DNA of 64,000 bases, taken from NCBI GenBank assembly GCA_019671005.1, contig JAGYYJ010002884.1:1-64000 (forward strand). The letters are read 5' to 3'. This DNA is from Hibiscus mutabilis. Its lineage: Eukaryota; Streptophyta; Magnoliopsida; Malvales; Malvaceae. The position numbers were made by a program, and so were the translations under genes. Every line of letters begins with the position of its first letter. Positions within the stretch are counted from its first letter, which is position 1. Under the pieces are notes generated by a model. That model was not told where the DNA came from and searched no databases. It saw nothing but the letters and a program-made list of their open reading frames with translations. Below are positions 1 through 12,451 of the stretch, in pieces.

Positions 1-460
1 GTTTTTGTCATTTTTTGGCTGCTTTTGTTTTTTTCCTTCGCGTTTCGTTTTACTTGTTTGTTTTTGTTGCAAAAAGTTGATTTTTTATCAAAAAAATTTG
101 TTTATGTAATAATGATTAAATTTTATTCATATATTTTAGATACTATGCTCCTCTTTGAAAACTCAATTAGAATATTGAGATAAATTTAAAATATAATTTA
201 AGGACGCTTGATGTAATTAATTATTACCTATAAAATTATTTATTAATATTTTGAAAAATCTAAAATCCAAAAAGAAAAAAAAAAAGGATGAGATGGACCC
301 AAACTTAACTTAACTTAAACCCTTTCCACTTTACATTCCAATCCCCTCAAAACCCAAACTTTAACTTGTAAAGAAGAAGAAGAAGAAGAAGAAGAAGAAG
401 AAAAGAACCCATTTTGGTTCTCAGCCCCAATCCATTTCTTATGAAAAAGGGTCCTTCATT
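1..460. other. Upstream region of the bHLH gene
   Basis: AT-rich DNA with no coding signal. Positions 290-460 become richer in A, C and G and probably hold the core promoter and 5' leader of the gene starting at 461. No single promoter element can be called with confidence. Confidence 0.4.
371..403 (+). repeat. (AAG)n microsatellite in the bHLH 5' leader
   Basis: About ten consecutive AAG/GAA triplets lie about 60 bases before the start codon at 461. GAA-rich tracts are common in plant 5' leaders. Length variation between accessions is likely. Confidence 0.85.
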
Positions 461-3430
461 ATGGATCCCCCATTGATCAACGAGTCATCTTTTTCAGCAG
501 CAAATCCCTCAGCTTATAGCCTTTCTGAGATTTGGCCTTTCCCTATCAACCCAGGCTCCGACTCGACTGTTGTAACAGGACGTGGGTTGGGGCTCCGAAT
601 GGGTAATCTGGGCGGGGTTGGGGAGACTTCGGGTCTTCGAGATGGGTCCATGGATGAATCTACTGTGGCTGGGCAGAGTGTTGGATGCGGCGGTGGGAGA
701 GAAAGGAAGGAATTGAGCTCTGAAGATGAGTCTTCCAAGATTGTTTCTACTACTACTACTACTAGTGCAAATGAATTGGTGGGATTTTATATATATTAGG
801 TTTCAAATTATCTCTTGTTTTTTTTTTTATCTCTTTTTAGTTTTTAGATTTTCAGTTCATTGGTAGATATGAAAATGGTTGGATGATTTTGGATTTTAGT
901 TCATTTAATGCTGATATTTAGTTCTTTTTCCCTTTAATTTATGATTTTTCGATTGAATTCTGTGTGGGTTTTGTTTTCATTGCCAGCTTATTTTATTCTG
1001 TGTGGATTTTAAAGATTCAAAATTTGCCTCTATTTCTTGGTTTAATTTTTAGTTGCGGTTGCTTTAACTGCTGATTGCTGAACTCATTGTCAGTGGGTTA
1101 TGATTAATCGTATAAATTGGAGCTGATTTAGATTCACATGGGTTGATTTTGGTTTATGTGTTGGCTTTTATGATGTCTTATGGTTTAGTATTTTAACAGA
1201 ATGATTCGAATGGAAAACAGATGAAAAGACCGGGCACGAAGAATGAAAATGTGGGTCCAAAAGCTGAGGCGGAGACGAGTTCTGGAGAGGGTGGCAAGCC
1301 ATACCAGAATAGTAAACCTGCCGAACCGCCTAAGCAAGACTATATTCATGTCAGAGTCAGAAGGGGTCAAGCAACTGATAGCCATAGTCTGGCTGAGAGA
1401 GTAATTCACCTTTAATCCTATTTTGATATCGAAACTTAGAAATGTAACTTTAGCGTACCGGCAAACAAATTTGGATCCGGATTCATGGGTCTTTCTGGTT
1501 CATGTCTTACTGTGAATGGTAAAGCAGAGTGGTTTGGGCCCTTTCGAAACATGTTCTTAGAATAAGCTTTTCCTTCACAGGCCAGGAGAGAGCGTATTAG
1601 TGAGAGGATGAAGATTCTTCAGGATTTGGTCCCCGGATGCAACAAGGTTTTTACTATTGCGTAGTTGTGTTCTATTAGTCCTTAATTCTATGTTTTAGTC
1701 AGTTCTGTTCCGTGTCTCAAGAAAAATCTTGATGGTTTTGGTTTCTCTTTCTTATTATATGAAACTTGATGCAAACTTTTTGATCAGGTCATGGGGAAGG
1801 CACTTGTCCTTGATGAGATTATTAATTATATACAGTAGCTGCAGCAGCAGGTTGAGGTATGAATCTTACACATCTTGCTGTAACAGTGTCCCAATTTTCG
1901 AGATATTAAGCTATCCTTTCGAGCCTTGACCTGTTATATGAATGTAATTTTGCAGTTCTTGTCAATGAAACTTGGAACAGTTAATTCAAGGATAAACATG
2001 AATCCTAGCTTGGAAGGCTTACATTCAAAGGATGCAAGTATGCTTATGTTGATTGATCACATGGTTTTTGTGTCAGCACGTACGCTATAGCATGAATAGC
2101 ATTGAATTGAAGTCCTATTTGATATAATCGAGTAATAGAGTATCCGGAATTTAAAATGTGAAGCAATTAACAACCAAGCCTGAGCTTAAATTCTTTTTAA
2201 GGTAATTTATATTTGTTAGACGGAAAGTTATATCCAAAGATTTCTTTAGTAGATTTTCTCCTTTGAACTCAACCACATAAGTGTAAGGGTCTCTTCCCGC
2301 TTCTAGATTCAACCTTTATAAGAAAAATAGAGGAAAGTAGTAAGCTTAAATTAAGCCAGACTCGTCAACTTTAAAAGGGGAGGGTTATGTTTTCTCTAAC
2401 ATAGGCGCCAGGCAAGAAGATTCTAAAATACTTGTTTCTTTTAGTCCGATGGTCTCTCTCGAATGATCCTAGGTTTTCAACCCACAAATCAATTATGATT
2501 CTCTAAATTTTAGTGTTGTAAAGTGCACAATGTACACTCTAGGCGCTTGAACCCGCATTGCCCTCAAGGCATTAAAATAGTGCTTACCCGAGTGAAGTAA
2601 AGTGATATATGTGTGTGTGTGTATATATGTAAAGCTTGAGATATATGATAAACTCTAAATAATAGTCTAGTTTTGCCGCAGAGCATGCAATTTTATTGGT
2701 CGATATGCTGGTTTTCCTAACAGTCCGCGTCTGTTGTTGAATACTAAAATATTGATAAAGAAATTATGGAGAATTTTAATGAGGTGAGCATTTTCTTTTA
2801 CGTTTATCGCCTTACAAAATTAATCCACCTCATCATGCTCTCTCATTATCAAAATGCCACATCATCCAAATTAATGTCAAAATACTAACACCATTATTAC
2901 TTGTAAAACTGTTGAATTGAGATGGAGGATCAAATTCAAGCCTCAAGCTCTATCCTAAATTTTCAGTGTTATGGTTTTCAACTTTTCTGCATGTTTTGTT
3001 TCAGTTTTGATTGCAAATGTGTTACCATGTTACTCATCTATTTGCTTCATTCATCGATGCCATCACCCAAGCTTAAATCTGCACTATTCATCATGTTGAC
3101 TATTGCCTTTAAAATAATACATTTGGCTTTCGAAGTTATGGTCTTGCAAAGAACATGCATGTTTGGGATTGTCTGCAATGTCTAGTTCTAGGGAATTTAT
3201 GTAGAAGTTAAATTTAGCAAATATACAATCTTTTGCATATAAAATCGTAGAATAATCGGAGCTATGGTTCAATATCTTAACGAGTGAAGATGGTGTTTTT
3301 GCTTGGTTTGCAGCCAATTGATGGTGCCGGAATGATATTTGGCTCACAAGCAGAAAGGGAATTTGCTCAAGGATCGCAACCAGAGTGGTTGCAGATGCAC
3401 GTCGGTGGGAATTTCGAAAGAACGACGTAA
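461..3430 (+). pseudogene. BHLH79: bHLH79-like transcription factor with an in-frame TAG in helix 2
   Basis: A basic helix-loop-helix DNA-binding factor, expected to act in the nucleus as a dimer on E-box sites. Exons read as 461-778, 1200-1400, 1581-1646, 1788-1856, 1956-2033 and 3314-3430, all in phase 0. They give 282 codons beginning MDPPLINESSFSAANPSAYS and ending GGNFERTT, which matches the bHLH79 family at both ends from memory. The basic region (RRGQATDSHSLAERARRER) and helix 1 are intact. Codon 212, at 1836-1838, is TAG where the family has Ser (IQSLQ). This cuts helix 2 and leaves a 211-residue product. All other splice sites and frames are sound, although intron 5 starts with GC (2034) instead of GT. 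It may be a recent pseudogene, or exon 4 (69 nt) may be skipped. A base-call error is the main alternative. Confidence 0.85.
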
Positions 3431-4435
3431 CTCGGAGAATCCTTGTTTGCTTACAAAGCAACAATAACAATCTGTTTGTTGTCTTCTAGATCAAAGGGGA
3501 ATTAGCTATTGGGTTTACATGTGTAGCAGAAAATGTGTTCCATAAATGTGGACTAGTGTTGCTAAATTTCTAATGTCACACTATATCTTGTAGAAAATGC
3601 ATCTAATCCGCTATATGTTTTCCATCTGACTAGATTCAGACAACTCCATTGTATCAGTTACTAGACAAAATCTTCTGAATTGCATCCATGTTATTATGGT
3701 TTTCATTTGTTTGTAGGAATATATAGATATATTCGGGGTTATGATTCATTTACTTCATGTAAAACTCAGTATTACACCTTTTTTTTTGACCAGTGGACGA
3801 GAATAAATGGATGACCAAGATTATCCACTTCTCTTTGATTTTTTTTTTAACTTTCTTGTTAAATTAATAAAGAACCTAACAATTTAAATGTAAGTAAAAA
3901 AAATAGAAAAGAAAAAAAAACTTCGTTGGAATTCTTTTGAAAAATGGCATTTGAAAGCTTTGTTTTACAATTGTTGCACGCAATTCATAAATGGAGGAAG
4001 ATTCAGGGGCTTACAAACGCAATTTCCAATAATTATCTGGTAAACAGAAATAATGTTAGCTTCGCAGCAATAGAGAAAAAAGAGAGCTTTGAGGTCCAAA
4101 TTTAATCTCCCCCAAACCCTAACCATGACCTGATCCAGAATCCCAAAATCTCCGCCTTCGTCCCCCACCGTCCGATCAAAGCTCTCAGCAGCGATTACAC
4201 ATAATGGTAATGTTACCTGTAGAACAGGGTTTTGTAGAAAGCTAATGGGTTGTCATTAGATTGAGTTTTATGAACAATCTAGTGATATGGTTTACTGTTT
4301 GTTTTTCTCTGTTATGGTCTTTCTGGGATTTTTCTACTTAGTAATAGTATTGCAACAAATCATACATACTGATGCATCTTTAGTTGTTGATTTGCCAATC
4401 AGTCCTGATTTATGTGTTTTTCTTGTTATATGCAG

Positions 4436-6173
4436 ATCGAGGATATTACTCTGTTACTCTTCTAGTTGCACTGAAAGTTCGTTATAGAGATAGAATAACT
4501 ATTTTAAGAGGAAATCATGAGACTCAAGTCTGCGATATACATCTTTAGTGTTTGTTTTCCCTTTTCATTCAGTAACTGCACCGGTACATTTGTTTTCTGC
4601 CAACTTAATATATATTGCACTTTGGAGCCAAAATGTACTCATGCGCGCTTTTCGACATTGACAAATGTACTGTGAGGTTTTTCTGCGAGAAGTGTAGTTG
4701 ATTATTTCACTGTAACTTCTGTTAAGGCAAACTGATGTGTCTTGTAAGAGAGTTGGTCCAGTTGGAGAATTGGAGTATGGATACTAGTTAAACCTGCACC
4801 ACTTACTACTTAAACTAATGTGGCATCATTCATATACTAGTATTAAGGTGTGAAGTTATTTAGTGATTTTGCTAAATCATTCTATGTTCATATCAGTAAC
4901 CAAATACCGCTCTGGCTTTTATGATGAATGCTTGAGAAAATATGGAAATGCTAATGTCTGGAAGTATTTCACTCTCCTCTTCGATTATTTACCTTTGACT
5001 GCCCTGATTGAAAGTCAGGTTTGAATTCGCTTACACTGCCATGTTGATTATTTCCAAATCTCAGATTTGAGCTGATAACTCTTCGTATTCCTTGCAGATT
5101 ATCTGCTTGCCCATCTTTGGATACATTAGTTAACATCCGTGCTCTGGACCGTATACAAGAGGTAAACTTCTAGTTATATTATACTTTTCACTTGAATGTT
5201 TATGGTTTTAGAGTAGATTGTCTACCTTGTTAAAAACATTAGTGTGCCATAGAACCTTTTGGAAACCTTTTGTAATGGATTCATGTTAAATATCCCATAG
5301 TGAAGTTCTTAATGGCTATTCAAAAAAAAGTTCTTAATGGATATTTTCTTTTGCAAATAGGAAGTTGTTTAGACTGTTGAGAGTTAAGCTGTTACGGCTC
5401 ATGTGATTCGCGTGACTCACTAACTGACGATATGATCACTCATACAACATGAATTAACCCCTGGATTGCTGCATGTCTTTGTTATTGCCGATCCTAAAGA
5501 GACTAATGATAGTGTTGGTGCTCATATGGTGAAATCGTAACAGTAACATGTATTAAACGTGTAGGCACTCGTGTTCTCTGATTTCTTAATTGTACTATTT
5601 TCACGTTTATTGGCTGTGTAGGTTCCTCATGAGGGTCCAATGTGTGATCTCTTATGGTCCGATCCCGATGACCGATGTGAATGGGGAATATCTCCTCGGG
5701 GAGCAGGGTATACCTTCGGACAGGATATTTCTGGGCAGTTCAACCACACAAACGGGCTCACTCTGATTTCTAGAGCTCACCAGCTTGTAATGGAAGGCTA
5801 TAATTGGTCCCAGGTTTGTGGATCCCCATAAAAATTGAAACATATTTTGAATAACTAATGCACACAGATAGTGCATATTGATCTCTATGTATTATTATTA
5901 TTACTGCAGGACAAGAATGTGGTAACAATGTTTAGTGCGCCAAATTAGTGCTACCGTTGTGGGAATATGGCTGCAATACTCGAGATCGGGGAGAATATGG
6001 AGCAAAGTTTTCTTCAGTTCGACCCGGCCCCTCGTCAGATCGAACCGGACACAACGCGGAGAACCCCCCGATTATATTTTATAATTCCAGTAGCTTATTT
6101 CCCACCAGCTAAAGTTCCATATTCCCTGTTGTGCTTTTGTAGAAGTGTCTTACAAAAATCAGAGAACTATGCC
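4436..6173 (+). pseudogene. PP2A catalytic subunit pseudogene (PP2A-1/2/5 type)
   Basis: A relic of the serine/threonine phosphatase 2A catalytic subunit. Exon remnants at about 4436-4530, 4914-5018, 5099-5160, 5622-5814 and 5911-6173 keep family blocks such as RGNHET, FDYLPLTALIESQ, EVPHEGPMCDLLWSDPDD and the Y-R-C-G block. Introns are retained, so this is a duplicated copy and not a retrocopy. Lesions seen: the N-terminal exons with the GDIHG and GDYVD metal sites are absent; three codons are lost after YYSV; RQIT is lost after RGNHE; an out-of-frame deletion removes the LHGG segment near 5109; a TAG at 5946-5948 replaces the Tyr of APNYCYRC; and an extra C near 6066 shifts the frame before the usual DYFL end. 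It cannot encode an active phosphatase. Confidence 0.93.
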
Positions 6174-6179
6174 ATCTAG

Positions 6180-7175
6180 TTGAGGGAAGGACAAAAGAAA
6201 CCATTGTTTTTTTTTTTTTTTTTCTGTCATTCTTTTGGTTGTTCTGCTGTTGCATTCATATGAGTCTATAGGTTTCATTTGTAGAATGACAACCTTTTCT
6301 TTTCTTCTCCTTCAATTTTTTTTTTCCTGTGTTTGGAAGACATCTGGGTGGTTAAAATGCATGTAAAATGTTGATTATTTGTGAGAGATGTTTCTTGTGG
6401 TACTTGATTTCCCAAACTTGTTTTTGGACTTCTGACTGAATTTTATATAGTAGCTCCATTAAAAAATCTTGTAAATTTAGTCACTAATAATGTTACACTT
6501 TAGTTCAATATCCAACTTATTGATCGATTAATTAGATCTAGTATTGCAAAAATTCATTATGAGTGTGATTCTTTCCTACTTGTTTTTTTCATTACGGAGT
6601 CTGGTGTCTCATATTATTAGACCAACTGATTTTTAGTAATAACCGTTAAACTTGATAAAAATTTTTGTTAGGGCTTACAAATTAGTCACCAAAAAAGGTT
6701 TCAAATTTGAAATGAAAATGATGATAGTAACAGCTTACAAACCAAGGTTTCATATTGGTGAAAATGAGGATACTGATCTTAGAGATGAAAGCAAGTGAAA
6801 TTAAACTACCACCAGATTTGAAAAACCCTAGCTAATCTAAGGTTGAGGATGAAAAAAAAAAACTAAAATACAACCAATTTACAAGTGTATTTTAAATTTT
6901 ATATGAATGAATTAAAATTTATATAAGTATAGAGTAGTTTAAACCAGTGACGGAACAACCAAAAGATTAGAAGGAACTCTAGCCTCCAAATGTTTTGTCT
7001 AATAATAATTTTAATCCACGCTAGTTTAAATATTTGTAAAATTGGACCTGAATCCTCTAAATTTTAAAACTAATTACGTTTTGAATCCCTATTAGTTTTA
7101 AAATTAGTCAATTTAATTTCTTTCCTATCTAATCTTAATTCCGTCCACGATTTTTCCAAACTATTTCTAGCTACG
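6180..7175. other. Intergenic region, AT-rich
   Basis: Homopolymer T runs and AT-rich sequence between the PP2A relic and the 3' end of the minus-strand myosin-binding gene. The part near 7000-7175 probably includes that gene's 3' UTR. I see no further gene. Confidence 0.5.
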
Positions 7176-9776
7176 CTAATGATCTTCTTCAAAGTCGTCG
7201 TTAATCTCACTATTTTGCCTCTGAAACCTTCCCACTGATGTAATATGCATTTTCTTCTCTAGAATTTTCATCCGATCCATTTGACGCATTGCTTTCTTCG
7301 CTTTTGCCGTGGTTTCTCCTCCCGTTTTCTCCACCGTCGGATCTGGATCAGTTCCCACTTTCTTCGGTTTGTCCATGGCTGTTTCCGCCGCTCCGATCTT
7401 CTCGGCGTTACTGGAATTTGACTCGGACTGATCTTTCCGACTCTCCGAGTTTTCCCCAGTAGTGGTAGTGGAGGCGGTTTCGGTTTTGCCGCCATTGGCG
7501 GATGACAACGACGCCGTATTCACCTTTTGGCTGCTGCTGCTGTTGTTGTTCGCTTCATCGTTCTCGTCTCGTTGTCCATGCTTTTCGAAATCGCTTTCCG
7601 TTAAGCGTCCGTATTTGGCCCTGTAAACCTCGAGTTCGGCCTCTAACTCACAGAGTTCCTCCTCTCTTTTGGCCACCAAATTGGTCATCTCTTCCAGTGT
7701 TTCTTGGTCGTACTCAGCTTGTTCTTCCATCATTCTCTGGTACTGCAGTGCCTCCATCTGAACCGCCGCTTTCTCCGCTTGTAACCTGGTGATCATCGCC
7801 ATCGCGTTGTAGGCCGCCACGGCGGAGGCGCTGCGTTCTTCGTCGAGTTCCATGTACAATGCCATCAATGACTTCCGGTCCATGCGAGGACTGTTGGGGA
7901 TTAGGCCTTCGCCATTGCATTCGGCGGCGAACTCCGATCTCTGAAGCAGTAACTTCCTCGGAGTTCGGGCCCACCGGGGACTGTTTTCGGATTCCGACAA
8001 GGGGATGCCGAAGAACTTGTTGTTCTTCGTAAAGTTGGGGGTCTTGTCTTCTTCATCACCCTCCGCCGCCATTGGCTTGCCATCTTCCTTCACTGTTATA
8101 AACATTCATCACCAAAACATATAAATCCAAATTCTTCAACGGTCTAATTATAGTTTTAGTCTCCCGACTTTGCTGAAATTACTTATTTAGCTACTTTAAT
8201 TGGCATGAATTGAACATCTACTTTTATAATATTATTTTTAACTACAGTGCCAGGTTTAGGGTTTAGTTTTTTAGGATGAGGGTTAATTTAGATTTTGATC
8301 ACAAGGCTTGTGTAAAATTTTACATATGTATAATATAAAAGTATTTCTTTTAATTTAATTTTTTCTATTTACAATATTAAGATTTTAAATTTTAAATTTT
8401 ATAATATTATTAATAGGTCTAAATTAATAATAATAATCTCTCTACTTTAATTGACATAATTTGATCATTTATTTTTACAATATTTATATAATTTATTTTA
8501 TGTTTATTCAGTCACATAATCTGTAGGAGCAAAGTCAAGAATTTTATATTAAAAATTATATTAAAATCAAAAAAATTAAAGTAAAAGTAAAAAAAATTAT
8601 TTTAAAGGTTTAAAAAAAATATTTAAATATTTTTTCTTAATATCTTATCATTTTAAAATAATATTTTTTTATTTAGATAACTATGTCTTTTTGCTTTAAT
8701 TAAAAAAGTGACAAAAAAAATAATAGATATATTGTTATCGTTTTAAAATTAACTTAAAGTGGCCTAAAATAATAATTTATGTACTCATTTTAATAAAAAA
8801 ATAAGATTAAAAATAAAGAAATATTATAATTTAGAGGTTTATTTTTATTTAAGTATAATTTATATTATATTAAATTAAATTGTTAATTTAAGATTAGAAT
8901 ATATTTTTTATATAATCATTTATATTCAACTGGTTAATCGGATCGAAGGTTAAAATATTTTAAACCTACGTGTTTTCATATATTTTGGAAGATGGAAATT
9001 GTAAAAACAACAAATGGAAAATGAAACAAAACCAGTAAATATGTGGTTGGAAGTTTAAACTCACGTGGCTTTTCAAGGGTTAGTCCCCTCGAGCGATCAT
9101 TATCCTCTGGAGCCTCTGGTTCATCCGGTTTGAACTCCGGCTCCGAATATTTAACGTGCGAAGGATTATCTGCAGCCCAGTGCGGCGGCGACGGAGCGAG
9201 GGAAGAATATTTTTCCTTGGAACCGGTGGATTTCACGTTCAACGGCTGCCCACAGCACGTACAACGATGCTCCTTGCTCTTCTCCAAACCCGCCGGATCT
9301 TCATCTTTTTTAGCACCGGCGGGCAACGAGAGCTGGACTTCGTTGTCTTCTTCGACCAACAACTGGTCAATATCCTTGTGTAAGATCCCCAAAAGGGATT
9401 TGTACCTGTTGCAATCGGTTTCCCTCTCGGTCGCGAACGACAGGAGGCAACCCTCGCACAGGTGCCGTATGTTGGAAAGCTTCTTGTGGGCATGGCAGAA
9501 GGCGAGACACGACACGCTCTTCTTGTGGCTGTCGCATATGGAATCGTTGAAATGGAAATCGTTGGTTGTCCCGAAGAGGAGGTGGTCTAGCCTGGTGCAA
9601 ACCAGGCAAGGGATCGGCAAGTCGAAGATCTTCGCGAATCCGTTCGCGATTGACGCGACGAACCCGCCGATGAACAACATGAATATCATTATCCATTCGA
9701 GCACTGCGTAGATGAAGAACTTTGGGACCAACCCGAGTTCTTGTTCTACGAATTGCTTAAACGATCGTTTCCCCAT
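7176..9776 (-). CDS. Myosin-binding protein, GTD-binding (zein-binding, DUF593) family
   Basis: Two exons on the minus strand, 9776-9065 and 8092-7176, joined at a GTGAGT donor and a CAG acceptor (phase 1), give 542 residues. The N-terminus (MGKRSFKQFVEQELG) leads into a hydrophobic membrane segment at about residues 17-50. Next comes a Cys-rich stretch (PCLVCTRLDH, CDSHKK, CEGCLLSFA) typical of MYOB5/6/7-type proteins. Exon 2 holds the coiled-coil GTD-binding domain at about residues 308-402, from MDRKSLMALYMELDEERSAS to YRAKYG. A Ser/Thr-rich acidic linker and a basic C-terminal segment follow. The family binds class XI myosin tails and acts as a membrane receptor for myosin-driven vesicles. 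No lesion is visible. The intron, 8093-9064, is strongly AT-rich. The exact MYOB number is not assigned. Confidence 0.92.
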
Positions 9777-10630
9777 ATAAAATTATATTCGCAATAAGAT
9801 ATTATCTGCTTCGGAGATAAAGATCGTCCTCACGATTTTATCCGATCGACTCTTCGGATGTGAGGTGGGAGATCATGACAGGGTTGGCATGCATCATGAA
9901 CTCTCTCCTTTTGTTTGTGTACGAGGAAAGAGAGGAAGACAATTAGGGTTCATGTTTGAGTTTGGAGGAATCAAAGATTTGGGGTGGTGAGGTTTCTTTG
10001 ACTATAAATAACATAATGTTAATTCTAATGAGAAGATTGAGTTTCTTAAGACAACACTGTACCTCAAAAATGGGGTTTTTTCATGCACTTTCCAACCGAT
10101 GGTACCAATTTTTTTAGGCTGTTTCAAATATAAGATCCCCAACTCAGCTTAATTTAAGGCTGCCTGCATGGGAGGGAGATCATCAATTAATGCTAAAAAT
10201 GGCAAGAATGTTGGCTAGGTAGGTATTTATGGGGTATAAGTTTGTATATATATATATATTAGTGTCTTATATGTTTTCATGCAAGAGTAGAATAAATACA
10301 TCTTACAAAGAAATTAAATTTCGAGTTCGTTGTAATTTATTTATGTATAGGTTCTCTCTAAATTTTTGTTTACTTTATCAGACGAAACCTTGATAAATCA
10401 TATAGGAATCAATTTGTCTAACTTTGAGATTGACAGGGGTTAATAAGTATTTAAACAGAAAACATAGTCAACAATTTCTAAAACATGTGGTTAAAAACTT
10501 TCGGTTGACACATTCCTCTTCCCTAGGTTGTGGGTTCTAAATCCATTAGAAGTAAATTTTCCTTTTCTCTCTCCTTAGGTAGGAATTGTTTAAAAATAAA
10601 ACAGAAAATAGAGGCTAGGACTTAATTACT
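9777..10630. other. 5' flank of the myosin-binding gene and intergenic DNA
   Basis: The first 200 bases or so are the likely 5' UTR and promoter of the minus-strand gene. A (TA)n run lies at about 10237-10258. No other gene is seen. Confidence 0.45.
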
Positions 10631-10639
10631 CTAGCTTAA

Positions 10640-10815
10640 AAATTGATAGACTGAGACCTAATTAAACCAGAAAATATTGAGGGGTGAAGTTTAATTTGAC
10701 TATTTTAAAAACTTGTAGGGACCTATAAACCAATTAAACCAGAAAATTTAGAGGAGTGTGGGCTTAATTTGACTACCTTCAAATCTGGTAGGGACCTATA
10801 AACCAATTAACCTCC
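10640..10815. repeat. Tandem repeat of about 72-73 bp, a little over two copies
   Basis: The words AATTAAACCAGAAAAT, GGGCTTAATTTGACTA (with variants) and TAGGGACCTATAAACCAA recur with a spacing of about 72-73 bases. The last of these starts near 10716 and again near 10789. Confidence 0.7.
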
Positions 10816-12450
10816 CGCCTGCTACATAGTTTCGTTCTTATTTAATCCCGGATTTTATCCAGAATTATTTTAGATTAATACTACTTTATATTGATTAATT
10901 ATGTTTATTACTTACTACTCGAATGTATTGTTTTTATATTTGTTGGTAGTTGATTATACCTGTAACCCTTAAAAAAGTTGATTCTTATAACAAAATATAT
11001 TTCAAGCCAGACCAAACTCAATTAAAATTTTAGGGCAGAGAGTATTTATATATTTCGTTGACAATAGACTAAATAATAATTGTTAGAAAATCTTTAGGTT
11101 TTTTCTTTAACCTTGTTTCTGGTTCTAATTGCTTCCATGTCACAAAAATTTACAGAAAATAAACAAGATGCTATTTGTAATTCCTCCAAGCTAAATTTAC
11201 AGAAAATCTTTAAATACAATTGAAAATAAGCAAGATGCTGGGATTCGACCAAGCTTTAACGTTGGGGGCTATTTGTAATTCCTCCAAGCTAAGCCATTAA
11301 TTTAATAGTTTTTTTTTACGAAATATGTTATTTATCACATCCACAAAAAACAAATCTAATCTCACATTGAACCTGCAATTTAAATTTTATTTTTATTTCA
11401 GTTAACACCTTTAGAATCTGTAATCTTATCCTCATCCTCTAATTTTAATGTTTTGCAACAAGAAAGAACCGTTGAAAATCATTTTGCCATTTGCGTTGTC
11501 TTTGAGAAATTATATTATGTGAATTTTTTTTCGGCGTTAAAGGCTATGAGGACAAACCAATAAAAATCATTTATCTTATTATTAAGCACTAAGGTGTCAT
11601 ATTTTTTACTCGAGAGGCAATCTAGAACAAAGAGCTTGAGAAATAAAGACAACTAAAATAGACAAGAGAAAACTAAGCAAATTCCTTTGAGTAAAATTAT
11701 ATGGACATGAAATGGAATGAGATGATACAAATGAGAGTGGTAGGCTCTTTATTTATAGTTGAGCACTCAACCAATGGTCCAGATCGATTTACATGGATGG
11801 CCATGATTAGCCCAATTAAATACAAAATCTCCTAATCTAAGAAAACTTTATCAAATTTTATAATTACAAAAATTAGTGAGAATTTTGTCGTGATCTTTTT
11901 TTGTTCTCCCTCAATCTTTTATTAATCACTTGCCATTACAAAAATCATTTAGAATAAGTCCATGTCTTATTTATATGTTTTATTTTTTTTGGGATTTCTT
12001 TGTTTTGGGCCCAGAGACGGAACCATGTAGGGTGTGAGAGGAGTTGTTGTCCATTTCAAAAAATTTTGTATAATTGTGCTTTTAATCTTTTTTTAGTTTA
12101 AATATTAATTTGCTGTAAAAGATTTAAAATTTAATTTTAGAATGTTTAACATTGTGATTGATGATATATTAAGTAATTAGTTAGTTCAAGTAAATCTTCT
12201 TAAATTATATTAATCATGCTATTCAATTATAATAAAGATTTGAATTTCGAATTTAACTCATTTTCTTTTCTTTTTTTTTGGTCATAGAATTTAACTCATT
12301 CGGTATTCAGCATATAATGAAGTAACATTCAATATGTCTAGCAACACGGTTTATAATGAGATCTTTTTGAGTAAACAATAAGACAAAGTAGGTATTTTAA
12401 ATTAAATCATCTGAAGCCGAAAATAAACTAAATAATCACGTTAGCTAATG
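10816..12450. other. Intergenic region with a short direct duplication
   Basis: AT-rich DNA without coding signal. A phrase containing GCTATTTGTAATTCCTCCAA occurs near 11170 and again near 11268, a local direct duplication of about 25 bases about 98 bases apart. Confidence 0.5.
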
Positions 12451-12451
12451 A

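Noticed and set aside
3965..4168. A minus-strand 67-codon frame upstream of the PP2A relic
   Set aside because: No family match; the region may instead be 5' leader-like sequence on +, but the missing PP2A exons could not be found there.
9043..9711. A 222-codon frame antisense to the myosin-binding gene
   Set aside because: It overlaps exon 1 of a clearly coding gene in the opposite strand and has no homology I recognise; it is a shadow frame.
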